A model generated the notes under the pieces. The model was not told where the DNA came from, did no database searches, and saw only the letters and a program-made list of their open reading frames with translations. From Acidobacteriaceae bacterium (GTDB lineage Bacteria > Acidobacteriota > Terriglobia > Terriglobales > Acidobacteriaceae), in contig PMCH01000342.1 in NCBI GenBank assembly GCA_003154055.1, positions 144 to 6,542 on the forward strand: a stretch of 6,399 nucleotides of DNA. Direction: 5' to 3'. How positions within the stretch are numbered: the stretch's first letter is position 1; the number at the start of each line of letters is the position of its first letter. Below are positions 1-6,399 of the stretch, piece by piece. The position numbers and the translations under genes are program-made.

Positions 1-225
1 AGTTGGCGATACTGAAATCGATGTTGGCCGAACGCGCGCCTCGAACGCGAGGCACATGGATCGGTGACTAGTTCGAAGCTTGGAGCCGAGGGCGACACCA
101 AGTCAGTTTCGGAATTCGGACCCGCCAGATCCAAGGCCTTGAGCGCAGATCGCGTTTCGCGGCCGATTTATTTACACTCGACGTGGAGTCGAGCAGGGCA
201 TCCACTCCAACAGAGCAACCGCGCG
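1..225. other. Upstream region of the regulator gene, no assignable gene
   Basis: No gene can be supported here. Two + strand frames are open from the window edge and stop at 65-67 and 69-71, so the last 20 or so residues of an upstream gene could be present, but neither tail is recognisable. Two perfect 6-bp hairpins occur: GCCTCG/CGAGGC at 38-53 with loop AACG, and CTCGAC/GTCGAG at 177-193 with loop GTGGA. Neither is followed by a T-run, so they are not ordinary terminators. A GTG at 64 is in frame with the LacI-family gene and would add 54 residues, but that extension resembles no domain. I see no convincing -35/-10 pair and no copy of the CGTTTA half-site found downstream of the gene. Confidence 0.5.
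177..193. repeat. Perfect inverted repeat in the leader of the regulator gene
   Basis: CTCGAC (177-182) and GTCGAG (188-193) are exact reverse complements separated by GTGGA. If translation starts at 226, the repeat ends 32 bases before the start codon. It could be an mRNA hairpin or a protein-binding site. A 6-bp repeat can arise by chance in GC-rich DNA, so only the sequence symmetry is certain and the function is unknown. Confidence 0.3.
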
Positions 226-1263
226 ATGTTAACCATCAGGGAGTTTGCCAAGGCCAGCGGCTTTTCGCCGACTACGATCTCGCTTGTCTTAAACAACTCC
301 CCGGCCGGCAAATACATTTCGGAAAAGACGAAGGTACGGATTCGAGAACTGGCGGAAAAACTTGGATACCATCCGAACCAGTTTGCCCGCTCACTGAGAA
401 GTAGCCACAGTCACGCGGTTGCGGTCATGGTCCCGGATATCAGTGATCCCTATTGTGCGCAGATTCTGCTTGGGGTGGGCAAAGCGCTCTATCGCTCTCC
501 CCACCTCCCGGTGTTGATTGACATCCAGAATAGCCGTGCTCGCTTTCGGAAGTACGTCGCCACACTCTTCGAGCGGCGTATTGAAGGAGTGATTGCGGTC
601 GCAAACTCGCTGCAACTTCAGACGGAGATGTTGGACATCTTCGCCAAGAACAGGGTTCCCGTGGTCGCGATCGGACGCGAGTTCAGCCATGAATGGATCA
701 GTTCGGTATCCGTGGACAACAAAACCGGGGCGGGACTCGCCATCGCGCATCTTTACGAGCATGGTCACCGCCGTATCGCCTTCATACGCGGACCGAAAGA
801 AGTAGTGGACAGCGCTCACCGCTGGCGGGGGATTTGCGAATTTGCCCGGGAAGTTTCCCTGCCACTGGATTCCAAGCTGGTCGTGCAAATGGAAGGCACG
901 GCTTCCAGTTACGAGGGAGGATTTGAAGCCATGACTCAGCTCCTTCGTAAAGGCCAGCGTTTTACAGCTGTGATGGCCTTTGATGACTTGACCGCCTTCG
1001 GGGCGATCCGCGCCCTGACCGAGGCCGGACTGAAGGTACCCGAGCAATGCTCGGTAGTAGGTTTCGATGATGTGGCTGCCGCTGCTTACTACAATCCTCC
1101 CTTGACTACGGTGGGGCAATCCATGGAGGAGCTCGGGAAGATTGGCGCCACCATTTTCCTTCACACCATCCAGATGCAGCAAAGCAATGGGACGCAGGTA
1201 GAACCAGTCCTGCGGAAAGTGAAACCAGTGCTGGTTGTGCGCGGTTCCACCTCGGCTGCCTGA
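226..1263 (+). CDS. LacI/GalR-family transcriptional regulator
   Basis: This is a cytoplasmic DNA-binding regulator of 345 aa, the normal length for the family and apparently intact. Residues 2-25 form the N-terminal helix-turn-helix (LTIREFAKASGFSPTTISLV), with recognition-helix positions around P15-T16-T17. Residues 47-58 (GYHPNQFARSLR) are the hinge helix, whose Leu57 would wedge into the central step of the operator. The rest is a periplasmic-binding-protein-like effector domain. It begins at VPDISDPY (69-76), has VDN at 163-165, and carries the family motif VGFDD (278-282) followed by PPLTTV (291-296); the Asp pair is in the region that contacts sugar ligands in this family. I chose the ATG at 226 because LacI proteins start directly at the helix-turn-helix. 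The in-frame GTG at 64 would add a 54-residue tail with no family counterpart. No good ribosome-binding site precedes 226, so the start is likely but not proven. The gene ends 98 bp before the receptor gene, whose promoter carries a LacI-like operator, so local control is inferred. The effector is unknown, probably a sugar. Confidence 0.93.
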   Translation: MLTIREFAKASGFSPTTISLVLNNSPAGKYISEKTKVRIRELAEKLGYHPNQFARSLRSSHSHAVAVMVPDISDPYCAQILLGVGKALYRSPHLPVLIDIQNSRARFRKYVATLFERRIEGVIAVANSLQLQTEMLDIFAKNRVPVVAIGREFSHEWISSVSVDNKTGAGLAIAHLYEHGHRRIAFIRGPKEVVDSAHRWRGICEFAREVSLPLDSKLVVQMEGTASSYEGGFEAMTQLLRKGQRFTAVMAFDDLTAFGAIRALTEAGLKVPEQCSVVGFDDVAAAAYYNPPLTTVGQSMEELGKIGATIFLHTIQMQQSNGTQVEPVLRKVKPVLVVRGSTSAA

Positions 1264-1302
1264 TCGCGGCAATAACTTTCTTCCGTGGGGCGAAAAAAAT
1301 GC

Positions 1303-1331
1303 TTGACAAATGGGCCGCTGAAGAATAAACC
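1303..1331 (+). promoter_or_regulatory. Predicted sigma70-type promoter of the receptor gene
   Basis: A perfect consensus -35, TTGACA, lies at 1303-1308. Seventeen bases later is a weak -10, TAAACC (1326-1331), which keeps the first T and A but departs from TATAAT at three of the other four positions. An A-tract of seven (1293-1299) sits just upstream of the -35 and could act as an UP-type element. Transcription would start near 1337-1340, inside the palindromes at 1332-1351, giving a leader of only about 24 bases. A strong -35 with a poor -10 flush against an operator fits a repressible promoter. The -10 assignment is the weak part. Confidence 0.6.
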
Positions 1332-1351
1332 CGTTTACGTAAACGCGTTTA
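1332..1351. promoter_or_regulatory. LacI-type operator, two overlapping palindromes with three half-sites
   Basis: Two perfect palindromes overlap. CGTTTACGTAAACG spans 1332-1345 (14 bp, central CG) and TAAACGCGTTTA spans 1340-1351 (12 bp, central GC). Together they make three copies of the half-site CGTTTA: forward at 1332-1337, inverted at 1340-1345 and forward at 1346-1351. LacI/GalR-family dimers bind palindromes of this size and base content (AAACG/CGTTT halves). The site lies directly after the -10 and over the expected start point, so bound repressor would block transcription. The adjacent LacI-family protein is the obvious candidate, although another LacI paralogue in the genome could bind instead. 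Confidence 0.78.
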
Positions 1352-1361
1352 TCAACCTCCC

Positions 1362-4300
1362 ATGCCAAATATCAATCTCTTGCCGCGGGCCCTCGTTCGA
1401 TCGACTCTGACTCTCCTCCTGCTCCTGTCCGTGACCGCCTACGTTCGCGCTGACGTCACCGGCCGCATTTCGGGGACGGTCAAAGACGCCAGCGGAGCGG
1501 TTGTGGCCGGCGCCAAAGTAACTGCCGCCAATGTTCAGACGGGAGTGAAACAAACGGTGGTTACAGGCGCGGACGGCGCTTACGGGCTGCTGGGTTTGGC
1601 CCCCGGCACCTATGACATCGAGGTTCAAAGCGGCGGATTCAAAGACTATCGCCAGACCGGCCTGACGATCGAGGTGAACACCTCGCTGCGGGTGGACGTT
1701 GCGCTTCAGGTCGGGCAGGTGCTTGAAAAGGTCACAGTGTCGGCCGCGGAGGTTCACGTCGAAACCGAGAATACCCAACTGGGAGAAGTGATCGGGCATA
1801 CCAAGATGACCACGATTCCCCTCAATGGCAGGAGCTACACGGATCTGTTGGCTCTACAACCGGGAGTCGTGCCAATTTCTTCCGGGCAGTACAGTCCGTC
1901 ATCTCCTTCCGGCAATCTCAATGCGGGCGGCTTTTCGGTCGGGGGGCAGCGCGAAACAGCGAATGGTTTCATGGTCAACGGCGGGAATGTGGAAGAGGGA
2001 ACCAATAACGGGACCGCGGTCATTCCGAATCTTGATTCCATCGAGGAATTCCGGATTATCACGAACAGCTTCGATGCCGAATACGGCAACTATAGCGGCG
2101 GACAAATTAACGCCGTGACCAAGTCCGGCACAAATGCGCTGCATGGCGACCTGTTCGAGTTCCTGCGCAACACCAGTCTGGACGCCAGGAACTTTTTCTC
2201 ACCAGAACGCGGCACCTTCCATCAAAACCAGTTCGGCGGGACCCTGGGCGGGCCCGTCGTCCGAAGCAAGGTGTTTTTTTTCACCGACTACCAGGCCACA
2301 CGCACCGTGGTCGGGATCGATCAGTCCCAATCGGTTCCTACGGCGGGCATGCGCGGCGGCGACATGTCAGACGTGGCCGATGTTCTTGCCGAGGCGCAGG
2401 AGGCGGGCGCGGCGGTCAGCGGTGACTCCTGGGCGGGCGCGCTTTCCAGTGAACTGGGCTACTCAGTCGCGGCTGGCGAGCCGTATTACTTCGGACCGAC
2501 GCAGGCAAATCCCAATCGGGCTGCTTGCACCAGCACAGACCCGGATTCCGGATGCGTGTTCCCGAATGCGATCATTCCGCAAGCTGCCTTCTCCGCTCCG
2601 GCCATTGCTCTGGCGAAATACATTCCGGTAGCGAACCAGGGAACTGGCATTTTCTCCACGTCGGCGTTCAATCAGCGGTTGCGAGACGACAAGGGCAGTT
2701 TTCGGCTGGATGCGGAGACACGGTGGGGCAGGTTTTCAGGCTACTACTTTCTGGACGACTACAACTTGAACGATCCCTATCCCTCGGGTGGGGCGACAGT
2801 ACCTGGTTTTGCGGCGGTGACAGTGGGTCGCGCGCAGCAACTTAACATCAGCAACACCCTGGCTTTGTCGGGCGGTAGAGCTTTTAACGAACTCCGCTTC
2901 AACTATTTGCGTTCTGCCTCCCTCTCGGCGAAACCGAAGGATGGCCTCGGGGTAACGCTCAGTTCTTTGGGATTCGTGGAAGGCGCCGGGACGCTGGGCA
3001 TCGTTCCAATGGCCCCCGCCCTCGAGGGTGTACCAGCCATTGTCTTTAACGGATTCACCATCGGCGTCCCGCCCGAGGTTTCCGGGCAGTTCAATAACAC
3101 CTTCCAGTGGCTGGACAACTACTCGCGAGTGAGCGGGAACCACACGTGGAAGTTCGGCGGCAATTTTCACTACGACCAAATCACAACGCACCTGTCGGGT
3201 TTTAACAATGGCTCATTTGATTTCACCGGAACAGAAACTGGGAACGACTATGCCGACTTCCTGATTGGCGCGCCCAGCGACTACCTGCAGGGATTTCAGC
3301 AGCCACTGCACTCGCGCAGTCGATATCTGGGACTTTACGCGCAAGACAGTTGGCGCGCGAGGCCTGGCTTGACGCTGAACTATGGCCTGCGCTGGGAAGC
3401 CAGCATGCCCTGGTACGAAACGAACAACCAGCTCGAAACCATTGTGCCGGGCCTGCAGTCGGTTGTGTTTCCCGGTGCGCCGCGGGGCTGGGTGATTCCC
3501 GGCGATCCGGGTATTCCGTCCACGGTCGCTCCTACGCGCTACCGGAATTTCGGACCGCGAATTGGCTTCGCCTATTCGCCCGACGCCAAAGGTGGTGCAT
3601 GGAGCAAATTGCTTGGTGGTTCGGGCACGACGAGTATTCGCGCGGCTTACGGAATCTACTACACGGCCATCGAGCAGCTAACGAACGCCTTGGTGGTTGG
3701 AGACCCGCCGTTTGGGCTCTTTTACGTCAGTCCGAGCGCGCCTCAATTCAGCACTCCGTTTCTGAACCGGACTGACGGAGCTAGTCAGGGCCAGCGTTTC
3801 CCCCCGCCGCTACCGCCTGTGAATGTCGGTCCGGGCAATCCCGACGACAGTATTGACTGGTCGGTGTACGAGCCGATCACCAGTTCACCCGGCTATCTGC
3901 ATACCAACGGGCTCCCTTCGACACAGCAGTTCCAGTTCTCGATCGAGCGGCAGTTTGGGCCAAACACGTTATTGAATGTGAGCTATGCTGGCGCTCTCGG
4001 GCGTCACCTGCTGGTCGATCAGGAAGCCAATCCTGGCAATCCTGCCTTGTGTCTGGCGTTACCCGGATGTGGTCCGTTCGGAGAGGACGGGAGTTACACC
4101 AACGCTCAGGGCCAGACGGTGAATGGAACGCGGCCCTTGAGTCCGGAAATTGGCAGCAACGGGTGGTACGCCAATATCGGCAATTCAAGCTATCACGCGC
4201 TCCAGACTACGTTGCGTCACGTCAGCGGCCCACTGGAGTTGATGGCAGCCTACACGTACAGCAAGTCGATGGACCTGGCCTCCGGACTGGGGGAGCAGGT

Positions 4301-4913
4301 GAATCCCCGCAACCCGGGCCTCAGCAAGGCGCTTTCCGCATTCGATATGAAGCACAATTTCGTGCTCAGCTATCGTTATGAGTTGCCATTCGGCAAGATG
4401 TTCGGCGCGAACCGGTGGAGCAACGGATGGGTGTTGACGGGGGTCACGCGCTTTACAACCGGCCTTCCGGTCACTCTGATCGAAAACGACGACAACTCTC
4501 TGCTGGGAACGAATTTCACCGGCCCCAATGAAAACGGGGTTGACCTCCCCAATTTCACTCCCGGGAGCCTGAAGATCACGGATCCTCGCCGCTGTCCCGA
4601 CCCCAATGCGGACAGCTGCCAACCCTATTTCAACAATTCACTATTCACTATCGAACCCTTGGGGCAGCTGGGGAATGCGAAGAGGAGGTTCTTCCACGGA
4701 CCCGGTATCAACAACTGGGACATGGCGGCCCTGAAGGACCTGCGTCTGACGGAAACCAAGAGCTTGCAATTCCGCTTCGAGTTTTTCAACGTCTTCAATC
4801 ACGCGCAGTTCAACAATCCAAGTGGCAACATTTTGGACACTGCTGTATTCGGAAAAGTTATCTCGGCCCGCGATCCGCGTATCGGACAGGTCGCGATCAA
4901 GTTCCTCTTTTGA
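1362..4913 (+). CDS. TonB-dependent outer-membrane receptor, Oar-like, with N-terminal carboxypeptidase-regulatory-like domain
   Basis: This intact 1183-aa outer-membrane receptor would take up a bound ligand using TonB-ExbBD energy. Residues 1-30 are a signal peptide, with hydrophobic core LTLLLLLSVTA and likely cleavage after VRA30. Residues 33-115 form a carboxypeptidase-regulatory-like beta-sandwich (GRISGTVKDASGAVVAGAKV, then GADGAYGLLGLAPGTYDIEV). The plug follows at roughly 125-255, with IPLNGRSYTDLLALQPGV (152-169), VGGQRETANGFMVNGG (193-208) and INAVTKSGTNALHGDLFEF (249-267). A large beta-barrel fills the rest and ends in aromatic FLF, with Phe1183 last as in many outer-membrane proteins. 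The only six cysteines form three close pairs (389/398, 897/903, 1078/1086), probably disulfides in surface loops. The length is usual for acidobacterial members. The ATG at 1362 places the signal peptide correctly, but no Shine-Dalgarno precedes it. An operator at 1332-1351 and the LacI-family gene upstream suggest control by sugar availability. The ligand cannot be read from sequence; a glycan or peptide is likely. Confidence 0.93.
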   Translation: MPNINLLPRALVRSTLTLLLLLSVTAYVRADVTGRISGTVKDASGAVVAGAKVTAANVQTGVKQTVVTGADGAYGLLGLAPGTYDIEVQSGGFKDYRQTGLTIEVNTSLRVDVALQVGQVLEKVTVSAAEVHVETENTQLGEVIGHTKMTTIPLNGRSYTDLLALQPGVVPISSGQYSPSSPSGNLNAGGFSVGGQRETANGFMVNGGNVEEGTNNGTAVIPNLDSIEEFRIITNSFDAEYGNYSGGQINAVTKSGTNALHGDLFEFLRNTSLDARNFFSPERGTFHQNQFGGTLGGPVVRSKVFFFTDYQATRTVVGIDQSQSVPTAGMRGGDMSDVADVLAEAQEAGAAVSGDSWAGALSSELGYSVAAGEPYYFGPTQANPNRAACTSTDPDSGCVFPNAIIPQAAFSAPAIALAKYIPVANQGTGIFSTSAFNQRLRDDKGSFRLDAETRWGRFSGYYFLDDYNLNDPYPSGGATVPGFAAVTVGRAQQLNISNTLALSGGRAFNELRFNYLRSASLSAKPKDGLGVTLSSLGFVEGAGTLGIVPMAPALEGVPAIVFNGFTIGVPPEVSGQFNNTFQWLDNYSRVSGNHTWKFGGNFHYDQITTHLSGFNNGSFDFTGTETGNDYADFLIGAPSDYLQGFQQPLHSRSRYLGLYAQDSWRARPGLTLNYGLRWEASMPWYETNNQLETIVPGLQSVVFPGAPRGWVIPGDPGIPSTVAPTRYRNFGPRIGFAYSPDAKGGAWSKLLGGSGTTSIRAAYGIYYTAIEQLTNALVVGDPPFGLFYVSPSAPQFSTPFLNRTDGASQGQRFPPPLPPVNVGPGNPDDSIDWSVYEPITSSPGYLHTNGLPSTQQFQFSIERQFGPNTLLNVSYAGALGRHLLVDQEANPGNPALCLALPGCGPFGEDGSYTNAQGQTVNGTRPLSPEIGSNGWYANIGNSSYHALQTTLRHVSGPLELMAAYTYSKSMDLASGLGEQVNPRNPGLSKALSAFDMKHNFVLSYRYELPFGKMFGANRWSNGWVLTGVTRFTTGLPVTLIENDDNSLLGTNFTGPNENGVDLPNFTPGSLKITDPRRCPDPNADSCQPYFNNSLFTIEPLGQLGNAKRRFFHGPGINNWDMAALKDLRLTETKSLQFRFEFFNVFNHAQFNNPSGNILDTAVFGKVISARDPRIGQVAIKFLF

Positions 4914-4961
4914 GTTGCTAATGTCATGGGACTGATATGTCCATTCGGAACGTAGACCAAT

Positions 4962-4967
4962 AAGGAG
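4962..4967 (+). promoter_or_regulatory. Strong ribosome-binding site of the Ig-repeat protein gene
   Basis: AAGGAG lies six bases before the ATG at 4974, an ideal Shine-Dalgarno arrangement that fixes that start. It contrasts with the receptor and regulator genes, whose starts have no recognisable Shine-Dalgarno. The 60-bp gap after the receptor stop codon shows no T-run terminator and no clear promoter, so the two genes are probably co-transcribed. Confidence 0.8.
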
Positions 4968-4973
4968 AACCAG

Positions 4974-6399
4974 ATGTCTTGTCAACAAGTGCGGCAGGCA
5001 GAACTCGCCTGGGTTAACGGGCGACGCTCATTGTTCCTTTTGATTGCCTTTGGTCTCTTGCAATTGGCAGCCGCGGCGCAGACCATGACCACATTGGTTC
5101 CAACAACGTACACAGTTCTCGCGAGTGGCGGTGGAAGCACTGTCCCCTCACCCGGAAATGCGGCGAATACGGCTGCCACGCTGGACATTAATGATCAGTC
5201 CGGAGCGCAATGGACTACGAGCAAAATCGTTCAGTTCAACGCCGGGTCTTCGTACAGCGGCTATGAGTCGTACACGTTGCCGGCCAGCATCCCAGTGAGC
5301 AGCATTACTGCCATCAAACTGAAGGTGAACTATTCGGGTGCCTGCCCTGCCAATCAAGTGTGGACCTGGTCCTTGTGGAACTGGGTCACCAACGCTTACG
5401 TAGCAGTGGGAAACAATAACGGCGTGGCGTGTTGGGGGAACTGGGCCATGTTGACCTTTAATGTCCCCGGAACGCTGGCAAACTACGTCCGAAGCAGCGA
5501 CCGGTACATGCAGGTTGGCCTCACGGCAAACAATGGCACTGACGGGATGGCCGAAGACTACGAGGCCCTCGCCATTACAAGCGCGAACGGGGTGAGTGTT
5601 TCCGTTTCGCCAACGACGGCTACACTGATCGGAGGCGGGACGCAACAATTCACTGCGACCGTGACCGGCTCCTCCAATACTTCCGTGACCTGGTCACTCA
5701 CCGGCGTCGGGACTCTCTCCGCCTCCGGTCTCTATACGGCGCCTGCAACTGTGACGAACACAACGACAGCCACGGTGAAAGCCACGTCGGTAGCCGACAC
5801 TACGAAGTCGGCGACAGCAACGGTCACCATCAACCCCGTGTCGGTTTCGGTTTCTCCGACGGCCGCATCGCTGGGACAAGGCGGCACACAGCAGTTCACC
5901 GCGACGGTGACAAATGGAGGCGGCACCGGTGTCACATGGTCTGTAACGGGACTGGGAACAGTCTCGGGCACAGGACTCTATACGGCCCCTGCCACCATCA
6001 CGGCAACTTCCACGGCGACAGTATCAGCGACCTCCACCAAGGACCCAACCAAGTCCGCGTCGGCTACGGTTACGCTGAATCCGCCTGCCGCGATATCGGT
6101 GGCGATTTCTCCGACGTCAGCCTTACTGGGTGGTGGCCAGACCCAACAATTCACGGCGACGGTCACGGGTACCGCTAACACCGCAGTGACTTGGTCGTGG
6201 ACCGGCTTGGGCACGCTTTCAGCCAGCGGCTTGTATACCGCGCCGGCAAGTGTGACGAGCGTCTCAACAGCCAGTGTGAAAGCGACGTCCGCGGCGGACA
6301 CAACGAAGTCCGCAACGGCCACAGTTACGCTTAATCCGGTTTCGGTGGCGGTCTCGCCGGCGACGGCTTCAGTAGCAACGGCTGCCACACAGCAGTTCA
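4974..6399 (+). CDS. Secreted protein with Trp-rich N-terminal domain and tandem Ig-like repeats (C-terminus beyond window)
   Basis: The frame is open from the ATG at 4974 to the window end, giving 475 residues and no stop, so the gene is partial at its 3' end. Residues 1-35 are a signal peptide: R17-R18, hydrophobic core SLFLLIAFGLLQ, cleavage near AAAA35. Residues about 41-204 form a domain I cannot name. It is rich in aromatic residues (VWTWSLWNW 129-137, CWGNW 153-157), has one likely disulfide (C124-C153) and ends in EDYEALAIT (194-202). The alternating hydrophobic pattern suggests a beta-sandwich, possibly carbohydrate-binding. From residue 207 come three complete 82-residue Ig-like repeats and the first 20 residues of a fourth. 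Repeats of this kind usually act as stalks in secreted or surface-attached proteins. The gene sits 60 bp after the receptor gene and is probably in the same operon. A secreted glycan-binding or adhesive partner of the receptor is a reasonable inference. A catalytic or anchoring domain may follow outside the window. Confidence 0.88.
   Translation, partial: MSCQQVRQAELAWVNGRRSLFLLIAFGLLQLAAAAQTMTTLVPTTYTVLASGGGSTVPSPGNAANTAATLDINDQSGAQWTTSKIVQFNAGSSYSGYESYTLPASIPVSSITAIKLKVNYSGACPANQVWTWSLWNWVTNAYVAVGNNNGVACWGNWAMLTFNVPGTLANYVRSSDRYMQVGLTANNGTDGMAEDYEALAITSANGVSVSVSPTTATLIGGGTQQFTATVTGSSNTSVTWSLTGVGTLSASGLYTAPATVTNTTTATVKATSVADTTKSATATVTINPVSVSVSPTAASLGQGGTQQFTATVTNGGGTGVTWSVTGLGTVSGTGLYTAPATITATSTATVSATSTKDPTKSASATVTLNPPAAISVAISPTSALLGGGQTQQFTATVTGTANTAVTWSWTGLGTLSASGLYTAPASVTSVSTASVKATSAADTTKSATATVTLNPVSVAVSPATASVATAATQQF
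5094..5585 (+). other. Unidentified Trp-rich N-terminal domain of the secreted protein
   Basis: This stretch encodes residues 41-204, between the signal peptide and the Ig-like repeats. It contains QSGAQWTTSKIVQF (75-88), SGYESYTLP (95-103), a cluster of five Trp around 130-157, FNVPGTLANYVRSS (162-175) and a closing AEDYEALAIT (193-202). The mix of short beta-like strands, exposed-type aromatics and Asn/Gly turns resembles accessory carbohydrate-binding beta-sandwich domains, but I cannot assign a named family. The boundaries are approximate. Confidence 0.5.
5592..6399 (+). repeat. Tandem array of 82-residue bacterial Ig-like repeats, 3 complete plus 1 partial
   Basis: Units lie at 5592-5837 (residues 207-288), 5838-6083 (289-370), 6093-6338 (374-455) and 6339 to the window edge. 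The first three are exactly 82 residues; a three-residue linker, PAA (6084-6092), separates units 2 and 3. Each reads roughly VSVxVSPT..., TQQFTATVT, VTWS.TG.GT, GLYTAPA, then ATS..D.TKSATATVT.NP. By hand count, unit 1 matches unit 2 at 59 of 82 residues and unit 3 at 63 of 82. Codons for the same residues often differ, for example in the GLYTAPA segment, so these are diverged rather than recent copies. The pattern matches BIG2-type Ig-like domains. Confidence 0.88.

Noticed and set aside
38..53. Hairpin GCCTCG-AACG-CGAGGC as a terminator of an upstream gene
   Set aside because: The stem is perfect but only 6 bp, and no T-run follows on either strand, so intrinsic termination is not supported.
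64..225. N-terminal extension of the regulator from the GTG at 64
   Set aside because: The 54 added residues show no domain, and LacI-family proteins begin at the helix-turn-helix, which starts right after the ATG at 226. It stays possible only because neither start has a strong ribosome site.
391..1368. Long minus-strand open frame of 325 codons opposite the LacI-family gene
   Set aside because: It lies antisense to an unmistakable LacI-family protein and has no recognisable motifs. Its His/Arg/Gly-rich make-up is typical of a GC-rich shadow frame.
2274..2281. Run of eight T in the receptor gene as a phase-variation or frameshift site
   Set aside because: It encodes part of the conserved KVFFFTDYQ segment of this receptor family. 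The frame is intact on both sides, so the run is explained by three Phe codons.
4926..4944. Imperfect hairpin between the receptor and Ig-repeat genes as a terminator
   Set aside because: GGAC/GTCC with two more pairs after a bulged G is weak, the loop is TGATAT, and no T-run follows. It does not argue against co-transcription.
5978..6388. Minus-strand open frames opposite the Ig-like repeats (also 5732-5971)
   Set aside because: They mirror the repeat structure of the coding strand, with the same Val/Ala/Thr pattern recurring in each unit, and have no independent start signals.
5592..6399. Repeat array as a CRISPR or DNA-level satellite
   Set aside because: The repeats are 246 bp, coding, in frame, and conserved at protein rather than DNA level, with no spacer structure.

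Overview
The window looks like chromosomal DNA from an Acidobacteriota bacterium (Terriglobia/Solibacteres type). This is an inference from gene content, not from a marker gene. The reasons are a very large Oar-like TonB-dependent receptor with an N-terminal carboxypeptidase-regulatory-like domain and the C-terminal signature FEFFNVFNHAQFNNP, a LacI-family regulator beside it, and a secreted protein built from Thr/Ser-rich bacterial Ig-like repeats (TQQFTATVT ... GLYTAPA). All three are typical of that phylum, and the DNA is moderately GC-rich by eye.

Layout, all on the + strand. Positions 1-225 are a leader or intergenic stretch with two short perfect hairpins and no assignable gene. Positions 226-1263 encode an intact LacI/GalR-family repressor of 345 aa. 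The 98-bp gap that follows (1264-1361) holds an A-tract, a consensus -35 (TTGACA), a weak -10, and two overlapping palindromes that form three CGTTTA half-sites. This is a convincing LacI-type operator placed over the predicted transcription start. Positions 1362-4913 encode an intact 1183-aa outer-membrane TonB-dependent receptor. After 60 bp without a visible terminator, a gene with a strong Shine-Dalgarno starts at 4974 and stays open to the window end. Its 475 visible residues are a signal peptide, a Trp-rich beta-type domain of unidentified family, three complete 82-residue Ig-like repeats and the start of a fourth.

Working model (inference): the LacI-family protein senses a sugar or sugar derivative and releases the operator. 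This turns on a receptor plus a secreted, probably glycan-binding or adhesive, surface protein. That would be a small locally regulated nutrient-capture unit, comparable in logic to a Bacteroidota polysaccharide-utilisation locus but with an Oar-type receptor and no SusD in view. No CRISPR array, mobile element, tRNA, rRNA or defence gene is visible. The least explained parts are the three-half-site operator, the N-terminal domain of the last gene, and whatever lies beyond the window end in that gene.
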